A stretch of DNA of 64,000 nucleotides, from contig QPMI01000265.1 in assembly GCA_004431415.1 (NCBI GenBank), positions 24,738 through 88,737 of the forward strand, in the 5' to 3' direction. The notes beneath the pieces are model-generated. The model was not told the DNA's origin. It made no database searches and was given only the letters and a program-made list of their open reading frames with translations. Within the stretch, counting starts at the first letter, position 1. The number at the start of each line of letters is the position of its first letter. Of the stretch, positions 24,503 to 34,226 are shown piece by piece. The position numbers were made by a program, and so were the translations under genes. This DNA is from Cyanophora paradoxa (lineage: Eukaryota; Glaucocystophyceae; Cyanophorales; Cyanophoraceae).

Positions 24503-25142
24503 GACGCAGGTCCGGGCTACAAGTGTGGGAATGTACACTGCGGCCGCCGCAGCCGCGGGCCCAGCCCACCGAGCTCACGCTCGGCCAGCGCTAGCCGGGC
24601 CCTGCGAGGCCCCCTAAGGAGAGTAATGCGCCTCCCCGCGGACACTCTAGCTAGCTAGAGCTACGTGTGCCCGCACGGCGTGGTGCTGCATCGCGTCTTG
24701 TGGCGGCGGGGTTCGTCTCGGGGCGGTACCGGTGGCGGGAGCCCCTACAGGCCCTGTGGGGGGCCCGACATGGATCCGGAGTCAGCCTGCGCCGGCTCAT
24801 CAATCAGAAACAGCAAGAAACAGAAACAATCAATCCGGCTCATCAATCAGAAACAGCAAGCCCTTGTTGTCATCTGATTTTTCCAACAACAAGAGAACAG
24901 TTCGAATTCGTTGCTTCAACCTGCATCCGATTCCGATCGCGAGCTGACCCTTCAGGCCCCCGGCGCAGGCTGACTCCGTGTCCGGTCCCCAGAGCCCGTA
25001 GGGGCTCCCGCCACTGTCCCGAGACGACCCCGCCGCCCCAATGCACCCGCCGTGTGGACACCTGTAGCCGGTGCTCGCAGAGAGGCGCATTACTCCCCTG
25101 GGGCTCAGCTTATACGTTGCGACTCAATTCGTGTCCAAATGC
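24483..25142. mobile_element. MITE-like element, copy 2
   Basis: Begins gcatttggacacg (24483-24495) and ends with the exact inverted string cgtgtccaaatgc (25130-25142). The adjoining bases (tacttaagacgcag versus its inverted partner) also agree partly, giving terminal repeats of about 25 bp. The interior shares gtccgggctacaagtgtggg and gcgcctccccgcggacactc with the copy at 5544, plus an inverted partial copy of its own left half at about 24955-25100, making it a long imperfect hairpin. No coding capacity. Like copy 1 it lies at the 3' end of a plus-strand gene. Confidence 0.72.
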
Positions 25143-26166
25143 TTGAAGCTTTGCATGATCATGATCCGATGATCCCGGATCCGGAACCGTTGAACATTAA
25201 CCTCGGGAGCTCGACCTCACGGAGTCGTACTAGTTCTAGTACTGTTGATCAAGATCATGATCCGGTGATCATCCTCCGAGGCCCTGAGGCTCGATGGCTC
25301 AGTGATTTGAATTCTGAACTTCCGAAGTTCGGAAGTTCAGGCTTGCCGGCCCGGTGGGGCCCGCTGCCCCGCCCGGCTGGGCCCGGCCAGACTCTGATCA
25401 TGACAGACTTCGAGGGGGGGCTCTGAGACTCAGTGACTCTAGATCTGCAGCTGAGCTCGACTCTGAGTCCGACGGTCTAAGAGAGTGTCTCTCCTCGGAC
25501 TCCCTGGGAGTTGTTCGAGTCACTGAGTTCGAGAGTCCCGGAGTCCATCGATATATCATAGCTATATAGCTATAGTATCCTCATGATCATCGGATCAAAC
25601 CCGGTGACCGTTCAACTTGGCAAGGTTGCCTAGCAACGTTAACTAGTGAAGTTACTAAGCCCTGAGCCTTTGATCATGAAGCTACACTGTGACAAGCCTT
25701 GGAGCCTAGGCCTTGAAGCGATAGAGCTATATATAGTTAAATCCGATGATCAAGTAAAGTTTTGAAAGCTTGACTCAGTGATCATGAGCCTCGGAGTCCG
25801 ACGGTCCCGGGTCCGGATCCAAAACTCCCCGGGGGCCCCGGGCCCGGCCCGGCCGGGCCCCGATCGATATCATGGTACTACGGTATCCGGATCCGCCGGG
25901 CCGGGACTCAAGCCGGCGCCATGCCGCGGCCATGATCATCGCCGAGTCGGATGGGACTCTCGAAGTCTGACCCCGCGGGGCCGGCCCCCCTGGTCCAGGA
26001 TTGCAGTACCCGAACCTTAATTTCATTTGCTTATAATTCACATGAGCCTCAGAGGCCTGAGGCTCGGAGTGCACCTTGCACCTTGCCGCAGCTGCAGCGC
26101 CAGTTAAACGTTGGCTAAGCGGAAATTTAAATCTCGTTGTTACAATACAACTGCATGCTTTATGTT
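25143..26166. other. gene-free, palindrome-rich interval
   Basis: No supported reading frame. The sequence is dense in short palindromes built on GATC: gatcatgatc, tgatca, ggatcc, tccggatccg and cccggatccgg recur, as do paired tracts such as cttgccggcccg and gggcccggcccggccgggcc. Several near-repeats of cctgaggctcg and cactgagttcgagagtc are also present. Composition is closer to the low-GC intergenic parts than to the flanking MAD1 gene. Confidence 0.5.
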
Positions 26167-29100
26167 TCAAATCTGCGTTTGGTTCTGCATGAGGTGAAGG
26201 GTGAGGCTGGCCAGAAAGGCGGGGATAGAGTGAGAGATCCGGAGGCTTTCCAGGACATCCGCAGGCACGCGGCCACCGGGGCAACAGTACTCCGTCTCAA
26301 GCATCTGGCGCATGGGTAAGGGCAGGATGGGGAGGGGAGGGGAGGGCAGAGAGGGAGAGTGAGGGAGAGGGGGGAGGGGGGGGGGGGGAGGGGGGGGGGG
26401 AGGGGCGCTTGCCTGCATACGGCCCTGCTCGTCGAGCTTGAAGCGGAGGACGTCACGCTCGCTCTCCGCAAAGGCCGAGAGCAGCTGGTACTCCTGGTTC
26501 ATCATGCTCATCTTGTACCCGAAGAGGTTGTAGCACGCCTCGCGGAACTCCTGCACGGAGCGCTTGAAGACCTGCGCCCCGGGCGGGCGTGAGCGTCCGG
26601 CAGGCGCGTGGCGTGGAGGCTGCCCACCTCCTTCATGCGCGTGACGTTCTTTTGCGCGTCCCGCACCTGCTCCCGCAACCGCTCTCGCTCCCGCTCCGCG
26701 GCCTCCCCCGCGAGCGGGGCGGCCCCCGCCCCCGCTGAGCCTGGCGTAGCCGGCGTCGACGGTGTGACCGGTGTCTGCAAGCCCCGCGCCCCCCGCCCCG
26801 GGGCGCCCTCCGCCTGCCCCGCGCCATGCTCCGGGCGCTGCGAGGCGGCGTGAGGGGCGGGGCGGGGGCGGGGAGCGGGCGGGGCGCCTTGAGGAGGTCG
26901 GCCTCGAGGGCGGCGACGCGCTGTTTGAGGCGCTCGTTCTCGCCCCGCATCGCCTCCTGCGCCGCGCGTGAGGCGCCGCCGCCGGCGCCCGGGGCGGGGC
27001 AGGCGGGCCATGTCGGCGGTGAGCGAGGAGGCGGCGCTGCCAGCGGGCCCCATGCCCATCTTCGCGGCCGCTGCGACGACCGCCGGGTTGAACCGCATGT
27101 GCAGCACCTTCGCCGACGCCGCATTGTACTCCCCACGCCCCAGCTGCATCGAGCGCTCGCTCGCGGCGCGGGGCGCGCGCGAATGGGGGCGGGGCGCGCG
27201 AATTCGCGGACCCGGGCTTCGAGCTCGGCGACGCGTTTGGAGAGCTGCTCGCACTCCCGCTCCAGCGACGCCCCCTGCACCTTCAGCCGCTCGTTCTCCT
27301 CCTGCGCGGCCCGCTCGCGCCGCAGCGGCGCCGCGACGGCGAGGGGCGCACCCTCAGCTGCACGGCTGCCGAGACCTGGCCGACGGAGGAGGGCGCGGCA
27401 GAGGCGGCGGGGTCGGCCTGGGCGGCGAGGCGGGCCTGCAGCTCGGCCACCAACTTCCGCTCCTCCCCGAGGCTCTCCTCCAGCAGCTGCCCCGCCCCCG
27501 CCCGGCTCGGCCGCCCGCCCCGAAGGGAGGGGCCCACGCAGCGCACCCCGGCCCGCTCCTGCGTGAGCTTGTCGACGTTCGCCATCGTCAGCTCCTCGCC
27601 GTAGGAGTCCTGGGACGCGCGTCGGTGGCCGGGGCGGGGCGGGGGCGCGGGGCGCACGATGATGCGCTTGAAGCCATCGCGCTCCTTGAGAGCGATAGCG
27701 AGCCGCCGCTCGCACCGCCGCGACGCCTCCTGGACCGCCGCCGCCTCCCGCCCCGCCTTCTCCGCCTCGCCCCGCGCCCCCTCGAGCTGCCGGCCGGCTC
27801 GGGGCGGCGCGGGGGATGGGGCGAGGGCGGCGGACCTCGCGGGAAAGGGCGGCGACGCGGGCCTCGAGGGCGGCGGCCTGGGCGGCGAGGACGCCGAGCT
27901 GGTCCGCCAGCAGCGCCCGGTCCTTCTGCAGCAGCTGCACGTGCGCTGCCACCGCCCCCGCCGTCGCCTTCCCTTCCCCGTGCCCAGAGCCGGCCGCCTC
28001 CCCTCCCGGCCCCGCCCGCCAGCAGCGTCCGCGCCACCCGCTCCCTGTCCCCGCCGCTCACCGGGGCCGCGCGAGGCCAAGCGCGGGGCGCACCAGCCGG
28101 CGACTTCGGCGGCGAGGACGTCGGCGCGGGCGGCGGCGGCGGCAGAGGCGGTGGCGGCCTCCTCGGCGCGGGCGGCGCGCTGCTGTGCGGCTTCGAGTTC
28201 CTCGCTCAGCAGCTCCACGTTCTCGCTCTGCCGCGGCCCCGCGCGCCCGCGCCGTCCCACGCCCTCCTCGAGCGACCGGATCTCCGCTGTGCCGGCGTCG
28301 CACCAGGCCGGGCGGGGGCGGGACGGCTGCCCGGCGCACCGCGAAGGGAGCGTATGACGGCCTCGGCCTCCTCGTGCGCGTCCGCCCGCGACCTCAGCAC
28401 CTTCTGCTCCTCCCTCAACTGCGGTGGGCGCTCTGCGCAGGTTTGCGGGGCCGGTGCGCCAGGCGGCGCGCCTGCATAAGCGCCGCCTGGGCGAGCTCCC
28501 CTTCCTCAAGCTGCTTCTCCACCTCTTTCGCCTTTCGCCTCCCCTCGTCCACCTGCCGCGCGCCTCAGCGACGGCGCCGCCATCCCCCGAGCGCCCCCGC
28601 GCGCCCTCTCCCTGAGCTCCTCCAGCTCGATCTGGAGCGCCTTCTGCTGCGCCGCCGCCCGCTGCTCCGCCTCCGCGAGGGCCCCCTTCTGGTCCCGCAG
28701 CGACGACTCCAGCGCCCGCACTTTGTCAGCCAGCGACGCCCGCTCCTTCTCCACCTCGCGCGCTCGCTGCTCCACGTCCTCCTTCGTCTTTCGGCTCTCC
28801 TCCTCCACGCTCTTGAGGCGCGCCTTCAGCTCGCCCTCCACCTCAAGCAGGTACCGCCGCTGCCGCCGTAGCTGCTGCGGTGCGCGATGCGCGCGAGCTC
28901 AGAACTGACGCATCCGCCTCGCAGTTTGCGCACATCAATTGTCTTGGCGTCGTTCACGCTCTCCGCCTCCCGCGCCGCCCGCATCTTTGAAATCTCCAGT
29001 TGCAGCTACGGACGGGTCAACTCCGATCACCCGCAGGAAATCGAGGATATCAGCGAAAAGCACCTCTTCGCACTGCGCGCGGCTCTGTGCGAGCTCAGCG

Positions 29101-29396
29101 TTCTGTAGGGCGGAGGACACGGCGACGCTCGCTGTCCAGGAGCATTAACTCCTGGGCGGCGCGCGCGAGAACAGCCCGGCATCCGCACCTGTATCGTCGG
29201 GCCTCGGACCGCCGGAGGCGCGCTTTCGCTTCGCAGTCGGCGAGAGGAGAGGTTCGCCGGCCTCGGCTGGCAGCTCGCTGCCCGAGGTGCCCCGCCGAAC
29301 GAGGTCTTCGAGTTGCTGGATGTGCACGGTCTGCTTTGCGATGACCGCGATGGCCCGAGAGAGCTCGTTGGCATCTGCGGGCTCCAGGCCAGCCAT
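26167..29396 (-). CDS. MAD1: spindle assembly checkpoint protein Mad1
   Basis: Mad1 anchors Mad2 at unattached kinetochores and templates the checkpoint signal. The C-terminal kinetochore-binding RWD-like domain is diagnostic: VQEFREACYNLFGYKMSMM, then YQLLSAFAESERDVLRFKLD, then MLETEYCCPGG, then SHSIPAFLASLTLHLMQNQ, ending at 26167. Upstream exons are continuous Glu/Arg/Ala-rich coiled coil (about 26.6-29.0 kb), as expected for the dimeric rod. A DSYGEELTMANVDKLTQERA stretch near 27600 lies mid-rod. The start is taken as ATG 29396 (MAGLEPADANELSRAIAVIA). A canonical Mad2-interaction motif was not identified by eye and probably falls at an exon join near 26.9-27.1 kb. Introns are C-rich on the sense strand, including a long C tract (plus-strand G) near 26370-26400. 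Confidence 0.85.
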
Positions 29397-29589
29397 GGCG
29401 CCGAACGCCGCCTTGGTGTGTGTTATGTAGCGTTATAGATAGCTGAAGACGAGTGCTGCTGCGTGCTAGTAAGCTGCCAGACAGCTGCAGTGCCGTGTCA
29501 GTGCGGCGACAGTGCCAGCTGGGCGGGTACAAGTGCCCTCTTGCCGGTGGCAAGTGGGGGCGAACGCAGTGAAAGCTAGCTATAGTACT

Positions 29590-29764
29590 AGTACGTATAC
29601 GCGACTCGCGATCGGCGATCGCGAGCTTGAATTCGAAGATGCCTTGATGCCTTCAACGTGAACGTTGATTGACCTCCCCTCGGGGTCGCGCGCGGAGCGC
29701 GCGACCCCTCGGCTCGGCCCGGATCGGCGACCAAGTCCTTTAATTTACTAATTGTTACTTAATT
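29590..29764. repeat. satellite unit fragment left of the insertion
   Basis: Matches the ends of the 34.2-36.0-kb repeat units from gcgagcttgaattcgaagat through cggatcggcgaccaagtcct. It includes the 12-bp-stem hairpin at 29682-29708. The array was once continuous with the copies right of 34227 and is now interrupted by the 29775-34226 insertion. The region from 29397 to 29590 shows nothing else. Confidence 0.8.
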
Positions 29765-30375
29765 AATTTATAAGTTTTTTTGGTGAATTACCGGCCACAG
29801 TCTCTAGACACCAGCACTGCGGGGGCTGCCCAGGGGGCATAAAGACAAAAAAGCAAAATAACTAAGACAAGAGCACGAAGAAAGATAAGACAAAGAGCCA
29901 AAATCGACAATAAAAAAGGAAAGACACAGAGCTCGAGACAGATCGATAGCGAGAAGAGACGATAAATCGAGCAGATCTAGGGACAGAGGATAACTGACAC
30001 GAAGAAGCCTTGAAGAGCCAGAGCTAGAGATACCATCAATATCAGAAGGAATTACATCACTAAGAAGCGGGGGACAAAATTGAGAAAGATAAATAACAGG
30101 AAGAAGACAAGTATATACGTAAGAGGAACAACAAGACGACATGGAGGCGGAGGCGAAGCAGGACGATGCGAAAGGGCAGAGCTACGGCACGAGGTCGAGA
30201 AGGACACAGGAGGCGGAGCAGGCGGATCAAGAGCAGGCAAAAGGACAGTCAAAGGAATCACTAAAGCCGGCCGGGGTCGAGGCGGGCAGTCGAACTGCAA
30301 ACGACGGCGAACAACAGGTCGAGCACGAGGACTATAGCTAGTATTGAAACTAACTCTAGCATCAACACTACGATC

Positions 30376-30832
30376 AGAAGAAGAAGAGTATGTATAAGAC
30401 ACGCCCAAGCCGGTTGTGCGGTTTTGACGAAAGGCGAAGGACCCGAAGGCCCGAAGCACAATCGACAGTGAACCAACCAGACAAGGGTAGTGGCGGCGCA
30501 GACGGGCGCCTATACAGTTCACCATGTATGCCCCGGCGGTCCGGCGCTCATACACGCAAACCTGGAAAACAATCGGCGAAATCCCAATGCGGGCCTCTTC
30601 CTAATGCCGGCCTGGGGTATTCCCGATCCTGTTTAGAGCTTTAAACCCCAGTCGAGGAGAGAAATTGAAGGTCCATGGCATCAGCTTCAGCATCATAGTC
30701 AATGAGCACCACAGGAGAACCCGAATCATCACTGAGAACTGAAAGGTCAGCAGGAGAGGAAAGATGCAAACGTTTAACGGAAGGAAGAAAAGATGGGTCA
30801 ATAGTACCGTCTGGGTAACCATAGGCATCCGA
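30376..30832. repeat. internal direct repeat, 3' copy (457 bp)
   Basis: Nearly identical to 31887-32343, offset by exactly 1511 bp with no insertions or deletions; differences are scattered single bases (for example caagccggttgtgcgg versus caagccggctgtacgg). It encodes the shared C-terminal 55 residues of both main frames. Repeat ends do not have the TG...CA form of LTRs. Confidence 0.9.
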
Positions 30833-31462
30833 ACCAGACCGAACTAAACTAGAAGACGAAGAAGTACGCCGGCGCCGGCGGGATACGATCGCGACCAGCG
30901 AAGCAGAAGACGAAGGCAAAGGCGGCAGTCCGGTATCAAGAACAAAGGCCGGAGGGTCCGGCCCGGCAAACCGCCGGGGGGAAGTAGAAGGAGCCGCAGG
31001 CTCGGCAAGCCGGCGACGGGTACGACCACGAGTCCGGGAGGAGATCGGGGAAGCCGGTCCCGGAGCTGAGGGCCCAGGAGCAGAGCCAGGAGAAGGTAAG
31101 CCCGGCGAGAAATCTGACCCGGAGCCGGAACCCAGCGAACGACGACGACGAAGAGGCCCCCGAGGAGCCACGACGGGGGAGCTACCGAGCAAAGTACTGA
31201 CAGCCGGCGCCGAACACGGCGGCGGAGGTACCCCGCAGACAGTGGCAGGCGGAGGGTCCAGGGTCGATCGAGAGATCCGCCGACGGGAACGCGGCGGGGG
31301 CCGACGAGACGGAAGAGGCGAGGAGGGGGCCGAGGAAGGGTCGGAGGCAGGGGAAGGGCCGCGAGCAGGTGACGGGGATCGCTGCCGGCGCCGAAGAGAG
31401 GGCAGCGAAGCAGGAGAAAGGTCGGGTGGCGCCGGATCAGATGACACGGAGGTCAGGGCCAT
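30641..31462 (-). CDS. Ser/Arg/Pro-rich ORF of the insertion
   Basis: The frame is open from about 31987; the first in-frame ATG is 31462 (MALTSVSSDPAPPDLSP), giving about 273 residues. It is dominated by Ser, Pro and Arg with RRRR clusters (SRRRRRTSSSSS), then switches at the repeat boundary to SDAYGYPDGTIDPSFLPSVK and ends DAMDLQFLSSTGV. The low-complexity part may be a nucleic-acid-binding, gag-like region, but no zinc knuckle or RRM was seen. It shares its last 55 residues with the ORF at 32176. I do not recognise the family. Confidence 0.4.
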   Translation of the reverse strand: MALTSVSSDPAPPDLSPASLPSLRRRQRSPSPARGPSPASDPSSAPSSPLPSRRPPPRSRRRISRSTLDPPPATVCGVPPPPCSAPAVSTLLGSSPVVAPRGPLRRRRSLGSGSGSDFSPGLPSPGSAPGPSAPGPASPISSRTRGRTRRRLAEPAAPSTSPRRFAGPDPPAFVLDTGLPPLPSSSASLVAIVSRRRRRTSSSSSLVRSGSDAYGYPDGTIDPSFLPSVKRLHLSSPADLSVLSDDSGSPVVLIDYDAEADAMDLQFLSSTGV

Positions 31463-31886
31463 GGGCGGCGCAGAGAGAGACGAGCTCGAGGGCGCAAGGG
31501 CCCGACGAGGGCGCCGGCGGCGAATCTCACGAGCGCCAGGAAGCGGGATAGGACCCGCAGATGGGACCCGAGGCGCCGAAGGGGGAGCAGGGAGCCGGAA
31601 TGACGGGGAGACCGAAAAGAGGACAGTCTCGCCAACACTCGGAAGCGGGGCAGAGGCCGAGGACCCGGAGCTCGAGGGGGGGAGGGAGGGCGGAGGAGGA
31701 GAGAGAAGGCGGCTATTCGAAGGGTATGGAGAATCGAGAGCGGAGGCGAGGGAGGCCGAAGTGATGGCGAGCTCTGGAGGCGAGGGGGCCTGCAAGCGGA
31801 TCCGGGAAAGTGGATGCAGACGCAAAGAGACCGGGGACGTAGAGGCGGGAGGGGCATGCAAAAAGATAGTGCCGCCCAGCGTCACA

Positions 31887-32343
31887 AGAAGAAGAAGAGT
31901 ATGTATAAGACACGCCCAAGCCGGCTGTACGGTTATGACGAAAGGCGAAGGACCCGAAGGCCCGAAGCACAATCGACAGTGAACCAACCAGACAAGGGTA
32001 GTGGCGGCGCAGACAGGCGCCTATACAGTTCACCATGTATGCCCCGGCGGTCCGGCGCTCATACACGCAAACCTGGAAAACAATCGGCGAAATCCCAATG
32101 CGGGCCTCTTCCTAATGCCGGCCTGGGGTATTCCCGATCCTGTTTAGAGCTTTAAACCCCAGTCGAGGAGAGAAATTAAAGGTCCATGGCATCAGCTTCA
32201 GTATCATAGTCAATGAGCACCACAGGAGAACCCGAATCATCACTGAGAACCGAAAGGTCAGCAGGAGAGGAAAGATGCAAACGTTTAACGGAAGGAAGAA
32301 AAGATGGGTCAATAGTACCGTCTGGGTAACCATAGGCATCCGA
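31887..32343. repeat. internal direct repeat, 5' copy (457 bp)
   Basis: Partner of 30376-30832. One substitution, in gagaaattaaagg versus gagaaattgaagg on the plus strand, turns a Gln codon into a stop directly after DAMDL, so this copy's frame ends eight codons earlier than the other. Confidence 0.9.
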
Positions 32344-33591
32344 GAGGCAAGGAGGAGTGACGGGGCGATTCTCAACAAGGTTTGCCTCACGGCTCCCCGT
32401 TTCCACACGCAGAGGAAAAGCCGGATCCACCAGTACAGGGTCACACTTAAAAGTAAAGTTGTACTCGGGGCGTTTAGTTGATGGATCACGGCGGTCATAA
32501 TAAACAGGGTCATGGTCCACAGCAAAATCAGCCAGTTTCTGAGCAGCCACAGCACAAAGTATAGTTGGGGTGTTCATTGAAAGGGGTAAGAACATTGTGT
32601 GGTCGCCAAGAGTAATGTTGGGGTTCGCAGATGCAAGCTCAATTTTTTGAAAAAGCATGTCTGTGTCAATCTCTGTTGGGGCCTTGCTGGAGACCAGGAC
32701 GTTGTTAGGTTGGGTGAACGCATGCTGAATTGAGACAAGGACAGTCTGAATAAACTCATCAGACTCCATAGTAGCTGCAGTATAAAAGGAATGGTGCGGT
32801 GGGGCCGATGGAGGGAGGCTGATAGAAAGTTCGACCAAGACACGGGGCTCAGGATCAGTGGGCGCCATTTCTTTGCTGAAAGCTGGTACAGAGCCGGGGA
32901 GGCAAGAGGCAGAGTTTGCACGGACAAAATCAGTGACAAAGTCCATGTCAGAGAAAAGCAATTCACGTTTGCTGAGAGAGTCGCGTTCAACGCGCACAGA
33001 GGGGAAAGCGTCCAGGATTTTGTCCAAGGTTCCATGGTGCGCCACGAACGACTGGTAGGCGCCGTGGTCGGGGCAGTGGAAGTCCAGAGTCATGTCAACA
33101 GCATTCTTTTCAGTGTTAGAGCGGGCCTCAATGGTAATTCCAGGAGTGTGACCGTGCACACGGTTGCCCTTCCAATCGGTTGTGTATATCCGGCGCTGAA
33201 AAGGAGGAGTTTGGTAGTGCTGAGTCATAGCTTTGATGCGGGTGAGCATGTGTTTCTGTCGAACGGAGCCTTGGACTGCTGACACATCGCGGGCTTCCGT
33301 GAAACGAGCGGCACCAGGGTTTAACGGGAAACGAAGACGCATTTGACGAGAGACCCCGTCGGCATGGAGCAGTTCCATCTTTGTAAGGTACTTCTGAGCG
33401 GCCGGCGCGGCACCAAAGGCGTCCTGCTCACGACGGGCGTCACCACGGTGCCAGAGACCGATAAAACGAGGCCGTTGATCAGGCTTCTGGAGCTTTTGAG
33501 AAGCGTCACGCTGCGCAGCCAGTTTCCATTTTTGTACGTTCGCCATAACGGTCAGAGCTCTACGCGCGACGCAAGCGTCAGGAACAGGCAT
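32176..33591 (-). CDS. unidentified 471-residue ORF of the insertion
   Basis: Long frame with normal amino-acid mix. The first ATG in the well-composed part is at 33591 (MPVPDACVARRALTVMANVQ); the frame stays open to 33720. Visible segments: KYLTKMELLHADGVSRQMRL, RIYTTDWKGNRVHGHTPGI, VDMTLDFHCPDHGAYQSF and LVSIQHAFTQPNNVLVSS. The end, after a junction at the 457-bp repeat, is the shared SDAYGYPDGTIDPSFLPSVK tail, stopping at 32176-32178. There is no transmembrane segment, Cys/His cluster or polymerase motif. The codon mix is less GC-biased than neighbouring host genes, fitting a foreign or mobile origin. Function unknown. Confidence 0.6.
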   Translation of the reverse strand: MPVPDACVARRALTVMANVQKWKLAAQRDASQKLQKPDQRPRFIGLWHRGDARREQDAFGAAPAAQKYLTKMELLHADGVSRQMRLRFPLNPGAARFTEARDVSAVQGSVRQKHMLTRIKAMTQHYQTPPFQRRIYTTDWKGNRVHGHTPGITIEARSNTEKNAVDMTLDFHCPDHGAYQSFVAHHGTLDKILDAFPSVRVERDSLSKRELLFSDMDFVTDFVRANSASCLPGSVPAFSKEMAPTDPEPRVLVELSISLPPSAPPHHSFYTAATMESDEFIQTVLVSIQHAFTQPNNVLVSSKAPTEIDTDMLFQKIELASANPNITLGDHTMFLPLSMNTPTILCAVAAQKLADFAVDHDPVYYDRRDPSTKRPEYNFTFKCDPVLVDPAFPLRVETGSREANLVENRPVTPPCLSDAYGYPDGTIDPSFLPSVKRLHLSSPADLSVLSDDSGSPVVLIDYDTEADAMDL

Positions 33592-33637
33592 AGAGGTAGG
33601 CGCAAAACGTAGTAAACTATGCGTATAGATAGAAGGA

Positions 33638-34225
33638 TCAGCGATTTGTGCCCGAGGGCAGAGAGTTTGCGCCATACGGCAGAAAGTTTGCGCCCGAAGG
33701 CAGGAGAGTCCCAGAATCACGCAAAGGGTAAGAAAAGGTGCGTACCACGCTCCGCGCTGCTGCCGCTGTGCTGCTACGTGCCTCGCCAGGTTCCGGGGGC
33801 GTCACAGTTGCAGAAGCGGGGGCAAGAAGGATGGGCTGAAGAGGGGGCTGAACCAGGAGGACGTCAGAAAGAGGGCCTCGCAGGGGCGGAAGTGGAGGAG
33901 CAAGGGGAAGAGGTAAGAAGGGGTATGGAGCTGCAAGATGACCAGGGACCTGCCGGGGAACAGGCAAGTGATCATGAAGAGGCCCCGTGACAGCAAGTTG
34001 TAAGGAGGGAGGAGGCAGAGGCGGGGCCAGAGGGCCAAGGAGCACAGGGATCGGGACCGCAGGGAATGGGGGGAAAGGAGCGTCGAGAGGGGCAGCGAGA
34101 GCAGGAATAGGAATGGGCCCAAGGGTCACTACAGGGGCCAGAGCAGGAGGGGACGGCGCAGGAGGCGGGCGACCACCAGGGATCCCCAACGGGACATTCC
34201 CACGAACGGCAAACTCCGCAGGATT
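33638..34225 (-). CDS. Pro/Leu-rich 5' ORF of the insertion, start missing
   Basis: The frame runs from the very edge of the insertion (NPAEFAVRGNVPLGIPGG) to 33638 with no ATG, so the insertion is probably 5'-truncated or the start was lost. It is about half Pro, Leu and Ala (PLAPPLPPPSLQL, PFLPLPLAPPLPPLRG). It ends with three near-copies of an eight-residue unit, LPSGANF / LPYGANS / LPSGTNR, coded by a 24-bp tandem repeat at 33640-33710. It overlaps the next frame by about 80 bp. No domain recognised. Confidence 0.4.
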   Translation of the reverse strand, partial: NPAEFAVRGNVPLGIPGGRPPPAPSPPALAPVVTLGPIPIPALAAPLDAPFPPFPAVPIPVLLGPLAPPLPPPSLQLAVTGPLHDHLPVPRQVPGHLAAPYPFLPLPLAPPLPPLRGPLSDVLLVQPPLQPILLAPASATVTPPEPGEARSSTAAAARSVVRTFSYPLRDSGTLLPSGANFLPYGANSLPSGTNR

Positions 34226-34226
34226 C

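Noticed and set aside
30376-32343. 457-bp direct repeats as LTRs of a retrotransposon
   Set aside because: Ends lack TG...CA, the copies carry coding sequence, no primer-binding site or pol is between them, and the outer element has LINE-type edges.
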